Positions 44,322 through 56,570 of a stretch of 64,000 nucleotides of DNA are shown here, one piece after another; position 1 is the first letter of the stretch, and each line of letters begins with the position of its first letter. The DNA is taken from NCBI GenBank assembly GCA_027946555.1, contig JAPEVC010000007.1, positions 272,505 to 336,504 on the forward strand. Reading direction: 5' to 3'. This DNA comes from Gnomoniopsis sp. IMI 355080. Its lineage: Eukaryota; Ascomycota; Sordariomycetes; Diaporthales; Gnomoniaceae. The notes under the pieces were generated by a model that had not been told where the DNA came from, did no database searches, and saw only the letters and a program-made list of their open reading frames with translations. A program made the position numbers and the translations under genes.

Positions 44322-45176
44322 GAAAAGGATATAATTTGTGGGTGGATGTATCATAGCAGCCGGAATATATGCAATTTGATCGCAAGTCAATCCAAGTCCT
44401 AGGTTCCTAAATACATACTGTAAACGAGTTTAATGAGCGTAAGGCGTGTGCTCAAATACCAGAGAACAAATTGAGTTAAGTATATAAAACATTACCTACC
44501 CAGGTAGGGACTCCTCAAGGCCCAATCGCAATATCATAATTGAGAGCGAACTTGGATTTTGAGATTGTACAATGTTCACAGGGGAGATGGTTTTGACTGT
44601 AAATCAAACTGAGAGCTCTCAAGTCTACCGTTCGCTAATTATTCCGTCGTACAGTAGTGCTGGAGACAATACTAAGCTGACTTGGAGTCGGCACTTGAAG
44701 ATATCTCCTACTGATTGCATAATTCTAAGTCTTCGACACACGTACTGTATCGTAATTGCGCTCTACTAAAGGACGCATTTCTAGACCTCTGCGGTGAAAG
44801 AGTTGTGTGTACTTCGTGATGCCTAAAGTCAGGTAGGTACACAAGGCAGAGGGTAGGATGAGGGCGACTGTTTGGGAATGCCCACTCGTTCATCTTCCTT
44901 GTAATATTCCCCCTACCTCTCATCCATATTCACTCTACCTATATGTAAGAGAACAATCATATAAAGAACCTACGTTGGTAGATGTTATTACCTTCACTGT
45001 AAAGTAGGCGCTAGCCGGTAATCAGTGCAGTATCTGACGCTTATCTCAGATAAACTTTCTAGCCTCGGTCTTCCCTGTCAACAATTACCTACTTCACCAC
45101 GACACCGCGAAGTGCAGATGCACGGCCTCAACAACTTCCCACCATCGATGCGGCCATAGCAGGCCGAGCTATGTAA
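44322..45176. other. intergenic stretch and promoter of the P5B ATPase
   Basis: No gene is seen. CAGGTAGG/AGGTAGGTAC words occur at about 44497 and 44832. A GATA dyad lies close to the ATPase start (separate entry). Confidence 0.45.
45041..45053. promoter_or_regulatory. inverted GATA dyad upstream of the P5B ATPase
   Basis: TTATCTCAGATAA is a perfect inverted repeat of GATA words with one central base, 124 bp upstream of the ATPase start codon. It is a plausible fungal GATA-factor site. Confidence 0.35.
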
Positions 45177-48100
45177 ATGGACGACCCAGATGGAGCCGAT
45201 GCGTCGCAGAGGCGCATGAGTAGCAGCCGGGCTAGAATGCAGGATGGTCACGAGGCCGCGAACGGGGACGGCTACCAGAGCGGTGCGCCCTCGCCGAGCT
45301 TCTACAGGAGATACAGCCTGAACCGGAGCACTTCAAGCGTCTTCGAAGATGTCGAAATGGCGCAGGACGAGGTATGTTCGCCTCGCGTAGCTTCCATGCC
45401 GAGACATGTTGACTAATGTGGTAATACACAGCTGTACTCCGGCCCTGTGGCCGAATCCCTTCCTACCAGCATATCCGCCTTCCACCGCAGACGAAGTCGC
45501 GCAGACTCGACGACCAGTTTTGCCTTCTATCCGGACGATCCAGAAGACTTAGACAGAGAGGCGCTGCTTGCGGAGGAGGGTATTGTATCAGTCGAGGACT
45601 TGGACGAGGTTCCTTTCACGGTCGACATTGAAGAAGACGAAGAAGCAATTACGGGCGTGCTCCTGCCAGATGCCAGTCCAGTCGACAGCAGTAGACCTTC
45701 TGAAGATGACGACTCCTCCATGGCGCGCAGAAGGTCTTCGTCCCGCTCTCAACATTCGGTGCATTCACGACTTATACGGCGCGAGAGCAATATGACTGAG
45801 ACAAGCGCATACGGCGGTGGTCGTTTTTCGCAGAAGGTCTACATGCCTAACGAGGATTTGATGATCGTCATCGCGGGCTTTCGGACTAGCGCTGTCGGTC
45901 TGTCTGCTTACTTATTAATATGCATCGCAAGCTTTGGGCTGGGATGGCTATTGTTCCGATGGATGCCGAGGTGGCACGTCTGGTTGACAGGCAAGAAAGC
46001 ACCCCTCAGAGAGGCCTCTTGGGTGGTGATCGAAAACCAATGGAATGAGATGGGAATAGTCGACGTCGACGTCAAGCCATTCGGCCGAGCTATGTCCATG
46101 GTCTTTGGAAGTCCCGGGAAGAAGCTCTCATCGAGCGCCTACAGATTCGAGTTCGACGACGATCCGATCTTGGAGGATCTGAGGGTGATCAATTACCGCT
46201 ATGTGCGATTTTATTATCATCCGCTTGGTGACAATTTCAAGCTCAGCAACGGGTGGAAAGATCCCCTGTGGACAGACGTGGCCGCTGCGAAGGAAGGTGT
46301 CGACAGCGAGGAAAAGGCTCACCGCGAGCTAGTGTTCGGTTCGAATCTCATCGATATCGAACAAAAGTCAGTATTTCGGCTCCTGGTTGACGAGGTGTTC
46401 CATCCCTTCTACGTCTTCCAGATCGCAAGTCTGGTGCTTTGGTCGATGGACCAGTATTATTACTATGCGATAGCAATCTTTGTCATGTCGGTGGTCAGCA
46501 TAGCTACCACCCTCCTTGAGACTCGCTCAACGATGAAACGACTGCGCGAGATCTCCCGCTTCGAGTGTGACGTCCGGGTCTTGCGCGATGGCTTTTGGAG
46601 CTACATTGGATCCGGAGACCTTGTGCCGGGCGACATCTACGAAGTTACGGATCCGAACCTGACGCAATTCCCGAGCGACAGTCTACTACTCAGTGGTGAC
46701 TGTATTGTCAATGAGAGCATGTTGACTGGAGAATCAGTGCCTGTGTCCAAAGTGCCAGCCACGGATGATATCTTGAGAGAAATGAACTTGTCGGCCTCGC
46801 AAGTGATGCCTGAGATTGCAAGATGTTTTCTCTTTTGTGGTACCAAGATTATCCGGGCCCGTCGACCGCAAGATGACGGAAACCGCGAGGCTGTTGCTTT
46901 GGCAATGGTTGTCAGGACTGGTTTTGATACTACAAAAGGAGCTCTGGTCCGATCGATGCTGTTTCCAAAGCCATCCGGTTTCAAGTTCTACAGAGATTCT
47001 TTCCGATATATAGCAGTCATGGGCGGGGTGGCCCTCCTGGGATTTACCGCTTCCTTCATCAACTTCATACGTCTAGGTCTGGCGTGGCACTTGATTATCG
47101 TTCGCGCACTCGACTTGATTACCATCGTTGTCCCGCCTGCTTTACCAGCTACGCTCACGATAGGTACCAATTTCGCTTTGAACAGGCTGAAGGCGAAAAA
47201 GATTTTCTGCATCAGCCCACAAAGGGTCAACGTGGGCGGGAAAGTGGACATCATGTGCTTTGATAAAACGGGAACTCTTACAGAAGAGGGCCTTGACATC
47301 CTGGGAGTCAGAGTGGTGAACCGAGTGGCAAATCGGTTTGACGACGTCGTCACCGACCCAGCAGCCATGATCCCTCGGACAGGTGCAACAGCCAACGGGG
47401 TATCTGCCCCAAATTACGATATCCAGAAGGCAGCTCTGTTCACAATGGCTACCTGCCACTCCCTGCGATCCGTTGATGACGAGCTTGTGGGAGATCCGCT
47501 TGATGTTAAAATGTTCGAATTCACGCATTGGTCGTATGAGGAGGGCCAGCAAAGCTCTGGAGGCGACGACGACGAAGAGAATTTGGGTCTATCGCCATCT
47601 GTCGCTCGGCCACCACCCGAAATGGCGCTTGATTTCCAGAGCAAAGACGGCTCTGGTGAAGCAGTCCCACTGGAGCTGGGCGTGCTAAAGCTCTTCGAGT
47701 TTGTCTCCCAGCTGCGGCGCATGAGCGTTATTGTCAGGACCTTTGGCCAACCAAGCGGAGATATCTACGTCAAGGGAGCACCGGAGTGCATGCGGGAGAT
47801 TTGCCGGCCAGAGAGTTTTCCAGCGGACTACGACGAGCAACTGGCTTGCTACACTCACAAAGGTTATCGAGTAATTGGTTGTGCCGCAAAGCACATCAAG
47901 AAGCTAACCTGGGTCAAAGCACAAAAGATGAAGCGAACTGACGTCGAGTCCGATCTCGACTTTATCGGGTTCATCATCTTTGAGAACAAATTGAAGCCCA
48001 CTACATCAGCCGTTCTGGACGAGCTGTTGCAGGCAAACATTGGAGCTGTCATGGTAACGGGCGACAATATCTTAACAGCGATCAGCGTTGCAAGGGAGTG

Positions 48101-49361
48101 CAATTTGATCAATAAGACGGCACACTGCTTCCTACCTCGATTTGTCGAAGGACATGCAAGAGATCCAGAGGCAAAGCTGGTCTGGGAAAGCATTGATAAT
48201 TCTATCTACCAGCTGGACGAGAAGACACTGGTGCCACTACCAGCGCCCGTCGAGGGAGATGCGTCACTACCCTTCAACATTTCTGACCTTCGGAATTACT
48301 CCATCGCTGTCAGCGGTGATGTCTTTCGCTGGATTGTGGACTTCGCACCTGTGGAGGTTCTGCACAGAATGCTTGTTACCGGCAAAATCTATGCTCGTAT
48401 GTCCCCCGACGAGAAGCATGAACTCGTGGAGAAACTACAGAGTATCGATTACTGTGCCGGCTTCTGCGGTGATGGCGCCAATGATTGCGGCGCATTGAAA
48501 GCCGCAGACGTGGGGATATCCCTCTCCGAGGCAGAGGCCTCGGTCGCGGCCCCGTTCACCAGCCGGGTTTTCGACATCACCTGCGTACCCCAGGTGATTC
48601 GCGAGGGCCGCGCTGCACTCGTTACGAGCTTTAGCTGTTTCAAGTACATGTCGCTCTACTCAGCGATCCAGTTCTGTTCGGTCTCCTTCCTCTACGCCTC
48701 CGCCTCGAATCTCGGTGACTTCCAGTTCCTCTTCATTGATCTTGCGCTCATCCTTCCGATCGCGGTGTTCATGTCATGGGCTGGACCTTTCCCCGAACTC
48801 TCTCGCAAACGACCTACCGCGAATCTTGTAAGCCGCAAGGTCTTGACGCCTCTCATCGGTCAAATGTGCATCTGTATCTTGATACAGGCGGCTGCATTTG
48901 TGGTGGTGCGCAAACAAGCATGGTTCATCCCGCCCAAGGTCGTGTACGATAAGAGTAATATCAAGAACTCGGAGAACACGGCGCTATTCTTGGTCAGCTG
49001 CTTTGAGTATATTCTCTCGGGCGTAGTGCTCAACGCGGGTCCGCCTTTCAGAGTGACTGTGCGCAAGAATTGGCCATTCGTCACGACCATTGCCGTGACG
49101 CTGGTGATTACCTTATACATGGTGCTAGGGCCTGCGCGTTGGCTCAGAAAAGGCATGCAGTTGACGTGGATCAGCTGGGATTTCAAGCTGTTTGTGATCA
49201 CGCTCGGGTTAGTGTATCTGGGCGTCGCGTGGATCGGCGAGCATCGCTTGTTCCAGGGGCTCGCGAGAGTGATTGGGAAGCTGCATCAGGCGGCTACGGG
49301 CAAGAGAAAGACGAGGAAGCAGTACAAGGTGATTAGGGAGGAGATGTTGGGACTGATATAG
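45177..49361 (+). CDS. ypk9: P5B-type P-type ATPase (Ypk9/ATP13A2-like)
   Basis: Exons 45177-45371 and 45432-49361, one 60-nt GT..AG intron, 1374 aa. The join is at codon boundary QDE/LYSGPVAES. The first 200 residues are cytosolic, acidic and serine-rich. The first membrane hairpin is near residue 220. Actuator loop TGES is at about 497. PPALPA, the P5B signature in helix 4, is at about 633 (P5A enzymes have PPELP). The phosphorylation motif is DKTGTLT with Asp676, and the hinge GDGAND is at about 1078. About six C-terminal helices end with a basic tail. P5B ATPases sit in vacuolar/lysosomal membranes; ATP13A2 exports polyamines, and yeast Ypk9 protects against metals. Length is normal for the family and all catalytic motifs are present. 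Confidence 0.95.
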
Positions 49362-49888
49362 GGCTTCAGATTCCGCGCTCGCAGAAAGAGACATCTTGGA
49401 GACTGAGAGTCTTCTACTTCTGGGTCTATGGCTCACAGCTTGGTTGGCTGTACTGGGGTGACTTGCTTCAAAATAGCATTGACATTGAAGTCAGCACCCT
49501 CTAAATGCGTAGCATGAAAACAAAAGATTTCGTAAATTGGCAACACGTTTCCTCAGACTCTTGGAGCCTCATCTGAAGTGTTACAGGGGATTATCCTTAG
49601 TGACAGTGGGAGGTAGCATCCCGAATGTTTCACGGCTAGACCCTTCCCGCCCGTACCTGTGTTATGACCGCATGACTTCATAAAGACAGCTCAGCTCACG
49701 AACTCATACCCACATAGCTTCGGGACCTCGGGAAATTAGAGCTTTACCAACCCAATTGCTGATAACCTGGGGTCTATTTTGTGTTGCATTACTTTCTACA
49801 TATCTCCTACTGATTTGTGCCAATTTGGTGCTGCATTAGTGAGTGCATGCTAGTAGAGAGACTATCAACAAAAACAACAAACATCAAA
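49362..49888. other. intergenic stretch, nothing recognised
   Basis: 3' flank of the ATPase gene and 5' flank of the methyltransferase gene. A CAACAAAAACAACAA leader lies just before the next start codon. No other feature is seen. Confidence 0.4.
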
Positions 49889-51100
49889 ATGAACTACGGT
49901 AATTGACACACCTCTTCACACCTACGAAGCCCACATTGCTAACTAGCTCTCAAGATGCCCTCCTGGACACGGTCCTCGACAGCGGCTACCTGCCGCACGC
50001 CGTGATCCGCGTTGGCATTCGCCGCCAACTGCGCCAGCGACTCGACGAGATCCGCTCGTCCTCGCTCGCCGCGGCCGTCGACTCCAAAATGGAATACCTC
50101 GCGACCTCGCGCACACGGCCCATTGCTGTCGAGACCGCCACTGCGAACAAGCAGCATTACGAGGTCGGTACAGGCGTCTACGCGGAGTCGCTGGGCCCCA
50201 GGATGAAGTACTCGGCGTGCTTGTATCCGAAGGGCAGTGAGACGCTGGGGGAGGCCGAGGTAGCTATGTTGAGGACTTATATGGAGAGAGCCGAATTGAA
50301 GGATGGCATGCGCATTCTGGATCTGGGGTGTGGCTGGGGCTCTGGGGCGCTCTTTTTCGCGGAAATGCTGCCCAACTCCAAGGTCACTGCGTTCTCAAAC
50401 TCCAAGACGCAGAAGCAGTACATCGACTCCAAGGCGAAAGAAAAGGGGCTGACGAATCTCAATGTCATCACTGGCAATGTGGTCGATTATGAGTTTGAAC
50501 CTGAGAGTTTTGATCGGGTTGTCTCTATTGAGGTAGGCATGGCTGTGGCAAGATCTCTTCCGAATCGCGTTGACAAGCTTCATCAGATGTTTGAGCACAT
50601 GAAAAACCACGAAAAGCTCATGGCCAAGGTTGCTCGCGCCTTGAAGCCCGGTGGGAAGTTGTTCGTGCACATCTTCTGCCACAAGGACACCCCGTACGAC
50701 TACGAAGAGGGCTGGATGACTACACACTTCTTCACAGGAGGCACGATGCCGTCTTTCGATCTGTTGCTCTTCCACCAGCAAGATTTGAAAATCGAGAAGC
50801 AGTGGTGGGTGAATGGGACACACTACTCCAAGACCTGCGAGGTGAGCGATTGAAACCCCGGAGCCGTAGACCCAGACTCGGAACGGAAATTGACACAAAT
50901 GACAGGACTGGCTTTCCACAATGATGAAGAACAAGAAGAAACTGTGGCCACACCTAGTCGAGACGTATGGAGAGGAGAACGCAGCCACGTGGTACTATCG
51001 GTGGCAGATCTTTTACATGGCCTGTTCTGAGCTATTCGCGTTTGAGGGCGGTGACATTTGGGGAGTCGCCCATTATCGTTTCCAGAAGCCCAGCTCTTGA
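49889..51100 (+). CDS. SAM-dependent methyltransferase of the cyclopropane-fatty-acid-synthase family
   Basis: Exons 49889-49898, 49955-50532, 50587-50841 and 50906-51100, 345 aa. The first exon has only 10 nt (MNY plus one base), joining to DALLDTVLDSGYLPH. The third intron-exon border is important: 50533-50586 is a 54-nt GT..AG intron with no stop and length divisible by three. Removing it restores the family block VVSIEMFEHMKN. The SAM-binding motif I is LDLGCGWGSG (about 125-134), and ALKPGGKLFVHIFCHKD follows. The last exon, EDWLSTMMKNKKKLWPHLVE to HYRFQKPSS, gives the usual C-terminus. The family includes lipid cyclopropane synthases and related C- and N-methyltransferases; the substrate is not readable. 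Confidence 0.85.
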
Positions 51101-52113
51101 TCGCAATATGATGGCCATGCTATTTGTACGCATAATAGATCAGTTTTGATAGTTTGCTAGACTTAATTCTTGGATCTTTCTACCACCGATTTGAGCGAAG
51201 GCAACCAGCGAAGGCAACCATTGAATTGAGTCTCGTGTGATCTGATCATCTGCATCTCCTATGCCTTTGATAGTCTCTTAATCAAGCCCCCTGACCGTAA
51301 CGCCTAATTTTGACTGCCGAATGTGCAATTGGGTCTCTCCGCCCGCAAGATTCGATGGTTTAGTGGTCCCAGGGGTGCTTCATGCCCAGCAGTACGGCTC
51401 CTAGAGTTGAACACCTCGCGTTAGTACGCAGCTTCTTCGGGTATGCTCCGGGAGCGGGGAATATCGGTCACGAACCATCCTTCTTCGCGCGGTACATCAA
51501 CTGTGAGCATAGGTTAGCAATGCATGACGATGCCGTCGGTCCGTGTCAATTGGGAAGACGCACGAAGAACCACATGCTCGCGCCCAGGCCTGTCGCGGCG
51601 AATCGGTAGAATGGAGGCACGTGTGGCCTGAAGTTGGAGGGGAAACCCTTGAAAGGTTGAGGCGCCATTTTGCTGGATTGATGTCGAGGACTTCACAGGA
51701 CGAGCCGACAAGTGAGGAGGCGTTGATTGCACATGACGGGACGCAAGCAAGTTGACCCAAGGGTGGTGGCCGGCACAGGTGGTCCGTGCTTTGACCCCGA
51801 AGTTCACCTGGTCAGGTCGCGGATTGCCGGCGCAACTTTTGGGAACTTCTACATCCCAACCTGAACATCTTTTTTTCTTCTTTTTCTTCGTTGATTCACC
51901 TTCACTTCATCCTGCCTTGAGCAGATCCAGGAGTCTTAGGCATGTTGCAAATGCCAGATTTCTCTCAAAGAATGGTACTCTTCTTATTTGAATGATACTC
52001 CTGCAAAAGGCATCATTGGATCCATTCAGAAGTGATCCCATGCTCCTACACCAGGGTCCACACGCAAACAGACTCCCACCAAAGTTTCGCGACACGGCCT
52101 GCCTGCTCCCGCA
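51101..52113. other. intergenic stretch with a short tandem repeat
   Basis: No gene is seen between the methyltransferase stop and the BUR1 start. A 13-bp unit GCGAAGGCAACCA is tandemly duplicated at 51195-51220. The plus strand turns T-rich at about 51870-51895. Confidence 0.45.
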
Positions 52114-54024
52114 ATGAGCGCATCATCTCTGGGCGCGGGCGCATCCAGCTCGCCACACGCATTTGCCCTCCAGCACCAGCGACCGAGGAATAGCTTCGTG
52201 GGATGCTCCCGCATTGGCGACTATGAGGTCCTGGGCAAGCTGGGAGAGGGAACATTTGGCGAGGTCCATCGCGCAAAATCCAAAAAGACCGGTGCTGTTG
52301 TCGCGTTGAAGAAGATCATTATGCATAACGAGAAGGATGGGGTGAGTCAACGTCATGACAGAGGAGCGGCTTCTGGGATTTGTGACCGACGGAGGGCTGT
52401 TTGAAAGCGATGCGATAGAACAACCGCTGACCATACTCTCCTTAGTTCCCCATCACCGCTCTGCGCGAGATCAAACTTCTCAAATTGCTGTCGCATAGGA
52501 ATGTGCTCTCATTGGAAGACATGGCCGTGGAGCATCCAACAAGAAGCAGTGGGTTCAAGTTCTGCCCTAGCCACAACAACGCTTCACTGACATCGTTCGT
52601 GCTAGCCGACAAGCGCAAGAAGCCCGTCATGTACATGGTCACACCTTATATGGACCATGATCTCTCGGGTCTGCTCGACAATCCCTCGATCAAATTCACC
52701 GTACCTCAGATCAAGTGCTACCTTCAGCAACTCCTCGAAGGCCTCAAATACCTGCACGAGAACAAGATCTTGCATCGCGATATGAAAGCGGCCAATCTTC
52801 TTATCAGCAACGAAGGCATTCTCCAAATTGCTGATTTCGGTCTTGCAAGATTATACGACGAGCAGCCTCCCAAGAAAGGCTGTGGAGGCGGCGAAGGCAG
52901 ACGTGATTACACCAGCCTTGTGGTTACGCGCTGGTATCGACCGCCTGAGTTGCTCCTACACTTGAAGAAGTACACCACTGCAATAGACTTGTGGGGTGTC
53001 GGGTGAGTTCTTTTCAGGCGAAATCTGATTGGTAAAGACTAAACATTTGGGCAGTTGTGTTTTCGGAGAAATGCTTGTTGGGAAGCCCATTCTATCAGGC
53101 GAAAGCGACAGTCACCAGTTGGAGATCATCTTTGATCTTTGCGGTACGCCTACGGATGAGAATATGCCTGGTTGGAGGCAACTTCCCGGAGCAGAGGCTA
53201 TCAAACCGCGACAGCGGCCCGGCGATCTGAGCCGCCGTTTTGGCAAGTAAGTATATTCCCGGCTTTCAAGACTTCTGTTAAAATCACGCCGCTGATAATC
53301 TGCCAGATATGGATCTGGGGCTGTTGAGCTTCTCAAAGAGCTTCTCCGACTCGACTGGAAGAAACGCATAAACGCCATCGACGCCTTGGAGCACCCATAC
53401 CTCCATTCTGAACCTTTGCCAGCCAGACCTGGCGATCTGCCTATAATGGAAGAGAGCCACGAATACGATCGTCGAAAATTTCATGATCGGAAGGCCGCTC
53501 TGCCTCCCGCTCCTAAGGGAGGCACTGTCGGACGTGGTCCGCAACAGGGAGCAGGTGGACCGGATGCAGGGTTTCACAACGAAGCCTACGGTGGCCGCAA
53601 CGGCATGAATGGCGGTCGATATCCCCCACCACCTCCGCGGAATGGGCCAGCACCCGGAGAGAGACTGCCCGCCTGGTCCAGAGGGGCTCATGGACCTCCT
53701 CATGGGCTCCCACCACGCCCTCCACCGCCAGTAGACAGCTACAGTAACGGTGAGACATATCTAGATGGCGCTGCATACCGGGATAGAGATCGGGATAGAG
53801 ACAGGGACCGGGACCGGGACCGAGCACCACGAAGTAGGCCTGTCGTTGGAGCAAGGAACGACGTGGATACATACATCCCGGCCTACCAACGCGACCGTGT
53901 GGACCGCTACGAGCAAGACCGGCGGCGACGAGACCGGACTGAATTCGATCCACGTAGTCGCACACGGAGTCGGTCACCCGCAACAGGGAGGATACCTGAT
54001 CGAGAGAGGGACAGTCGTAGATAG
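52114..54024 (+). CDS. bur1: BUR1/CDK9-type cyclin-dependent kinase
   Basis: Exons 52114-52341, 52446-53002, 53055-53246 and 53307-54024, 564 aa. Kinase domain at about residues 35-370: glycine loop LGEGTFGEVHRA, VALKK, the PITALRE helix that binds cyclin, catalytic HRD at about 186, DFGLARL at about 206, and activation segment DYTSLVVTRWYRPPELLL. BUR1 (animal CDK9, P-TEFb) phosphorylates the RNA polymerase II C-terminal domain and Spt5 in the nucleus. The C-terminal 190 residues are Pro- then Arg/Asp-rich, including an RD-dipeptide repeat (RDRDRDRDRD). After the TAG at 54022-54024 the same frame stays open for 61 codons with similar composition (see findings). Length is nevertheless normal for the family. 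Confidence 0.92.
53782..53825 (+). repeat. coding microsatellite for RD dipeptides in BUR1
   Basis: GGGATAGAGA/GGGACC-type hexamers repeat in tandem, encoding (RD)n in the kinase tail. Copy number is likely to vary between strains. Confidence 0.6.
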
Positions 54025-54913
54025 GATCGCGAGCCTGTACCTCCCTGGAAACAGTACCCCTCACGGTATTACGACGATTGGGGCGAATACGATTGTGGAA
54101 CTGACGTGGCTCAAGAGCGTTTCGGCGCCAATCGTCCACGACAATCACGATGGACACCTTGGAGGTCACGGGAGGACTGTCCTGAAGAAGCGTCCACTAG
54201 GTGGAAGTAGAGACATGACGCTGGCTGGAGACCGAGTTCGTCACGGCGACGCTACGATGGACGCTCCAGTGCGCGTGTGTGTAGCGAAAGTGCTGGTCCG
54301 GGACATCGCATCGAGCTGTATTCACGAATGCTTGTGGAAGTCACCGTCCTAGCGAAAGGTGAAGCAATTGTGCTAGCCTGGCAGCAGCTACGATTTAGAT
54401 CTCGGATCTAGGATTCAGCACTAGATAGAGAAGACGCGGCCGACGAAGGGTCTGCAGATTACACCAGGACTCTGCATCATTCAAACCGGCCCAGAAATTT
54501 CTACGAGACGCGGCACATGCCACCTCAGGAGTTTGGAGCTCACGTGAGCCTCTCTCCATGTTGATGAAGCATCAGTCGGCGTTTACATTGCACCAGGGAA
54601 ATAGTGCAAAGTATAATCAAGGTTGGGTTGATACCAGCGCTCGCGTTCGGAGTTTGGCAAGGTGGCTTGCTTTGTGTGGGTTTTACAGTCTGGACGAACA
54701 GAGCGGATGCACAAGCACGGCTTGATACCAGTGAGAACAGAAAGAAATAATAAACACTTAGCCAAATGAAAATCGCGAGATACGTGGCTGACCACCTTTG
54801 ATTTCTGAGGGAAAATCTCGTGCGGACGCATCTTGTGTATCATGGCGACGACCAAGCTTAGCGCTCTCTCCGTCTCGCAAACGTGTCCCCTGGTACTAGA
54901 GCGACCTGTTACT
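54025..54913. other. 3' region of BUR1 and of the convergent membrane-protein gene
   Basis: The BUR1 frame is open from the stop to a second TAG at 54208-54210, then again to a third TAG at 54409-54411. Between 54420 and 54913 nothing is recognised; it probably holds the 3' UTRs of two convergent genes. Confidence 0.45.
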
Positions 54914-55741
54914 CTAGAGTGAGTCATCGTCTTCTTCCAAGATGGTCCCAAAACGCAGTCCTCCATTCATGGACCGCCGCTTCCGCTTTGTGTTAGCCGG
55001 ATCCCGCCATCCGGCACCCTGTAGCGTGGCGATGAGATGATCGGACTCGGGACTGCTGCTGATGCCTGCCAGGAGGGCATCGAGCTGCTTCTGGTCGTCG
55101 TCCGTGTCGGGTTGGGTCTGGGGAATGGAAAGCTGAGAGGCGTTGCGAGAGGGCGTGTACGAAGTGGCCTGGGGGCTGTCGTAGAGGCCTAAGAGGGTGA
55201 AGGTTGTGCTAGTAGTAAGGGTGAGGATGAGTCCGCAGGCTAGACCGATGAAGATTGCGGAGCCGAACTGTAAGAAGGGATTGTGAGTGAGTGAGGATGC
55301 ATCCTGCCAGGGTCGTCACTCGTGAAAGAAGACATACATAGATGTATAAAGGCTAGTGACGATATTAGCGACAGGCCTAGGTCGTGCGTTTGAAACGGAA
55401 GCAGACTCACCTCTAATCTTGGGAAGTTGGCAAGTATGATGATTACCGGAGACAACAGGAACCTGAATACTTTGAATTAACACTTTTGCATCTAGAATCA
55501 CTTCCAATTGAGGGATTGTCTGAGCATGCAATTACTAGGTGCTCCCTTGTTCGGAGCTCACTCACCGGATTGTGTGGATGACAGGAGCAAAGATGAAGAG
55601 GACAATCTTCCATAGAGCTGCAACAGGCCATGCCACAAGTTGTAAGATATTGATGACCAAGTATACAACAGTGAAGAAGAGCCATTGAAGACTATAGTAG
55701 GCCATCGGCACGGCGGATATTGCCATATCCAGCCACGCCAT
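54914..55741 (-). CDS. small fungal membrane protein, uncharacterised, 3 exons
   Basis: Exons 55741-55566, 55462-55411 and 55267-54914 (193 aa). The joins read HTIRFLLSPVII and FPRLEFGSAIFI and keep phase. The N-terminus has hydrophobic segments (YYSLQWLFFTVVYLVINILQ, then PVAALWKIVLFIFAPVIHTI). A third is around FLLSPVIIILANF and a fourth is FGSAIFIGLACGLILTLTTS. The last 90 residues are hydrophilic, with an acidic/Gln stretch (DTDDDQKQLDALLAGI) and a basic patch TKRKRRSMNGGLRFG before the acidic end EEDDDSL. The pattern suggests a small multi-pass protein of ER or another inner membrane with a cytosolic tail. I do not know the family. The exons are short and were placed by hand, but splice sites and hydrophobic continuity agree. 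Confidence 0.7.
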
Positions 55742-56145
55742 GGTGGTGATGGTGGTGGTCTTGAGATGGCACGGATGGTGGATGTCACATGTAGTTCAAA
55801 GCATGATTTTGAGGACGAAGCTTGTGGTAGCTTGATATTCTGAGCAGTTGGGTATTCGAAGGGGCCAATTTGCTGTATATTCTGTTCGTTGCCAACCTTG
55901 GCAATGGACTATTAGGTAGGGTACCTAAGTAACCAGCGGTATGGTATGTCTGATGGTGGTTGGCCTGGGGAGATGGCGGAGCATTGACCCTTGCCCGAGA
56001 ACGCAGGTTGTTCTCTCTGTGACGTGAGATCAACAAGAATGCGGGGTGGAAGAATGAAGTGGACCTAGCTGTACTCTGTATCTGGGTACCTAGGCCTGCT
56101 AGGTAGCCTTGGCAAGAGCTTGGGCCCTTTGATGAGATGAAAGAG

Positions 56146-56175
56146 GCATCCGCAGGCATCCGCAGACATCCGCAA
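56146..56175. repeat. three tandem 10-bp units
   Basis: GCATCCGCAG occurs twice, followed by ACATCCGCAA. It is intergenic, upstream of the AMPK beta gene. Confidence 0.75.
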
Positions 56176-56545
56176 GCACCCTTCACATCCAGTCGGCCAG
56201 GCACCGCCAGGCCAGTCCACTCCCAGTCCAACCCTGTACGATGAGCTCGAAGTCAATTGTATCCTGTCGACCCTTTCCAAGCTGACATTTGATATCCTTG
56301 TTTTTGCTGCCCAAAGGTGATAGCAGACTCCCTGACTACCTTCTGAACACCGTCAAGCCACATCCACCTCTCTTCCCATTTGATCCCATATTTCCTATTT
56401 GGTGTTCTCCAGTACCAATACCTGCTACTACATCCGGTAGCTCTCCGTCTCACGCATCTTGCACGTGGCGACCCACGCTTCCAGCCTGGCTCGAAGTTAA
56501 GTCGTTTGAGACTATCCAACGGGAGGGGCATTGCATGCTTTTGGC

Positions 56546-56570
56546 AGCGGCAGCGGCAGCGGCAGCGGTA
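56546..56570. repeat. GGCAGC hexamer microsatellite
   Basis: About four units of GGCAGC ending in GGTAGC, in the leader region before the AMPK beta gene. Confidence 0.7.

Noticed and set aside
53513..54169. 218-codon minus-strand frame
   Set aside because: Antisense to the repetitive BUR1 tail.
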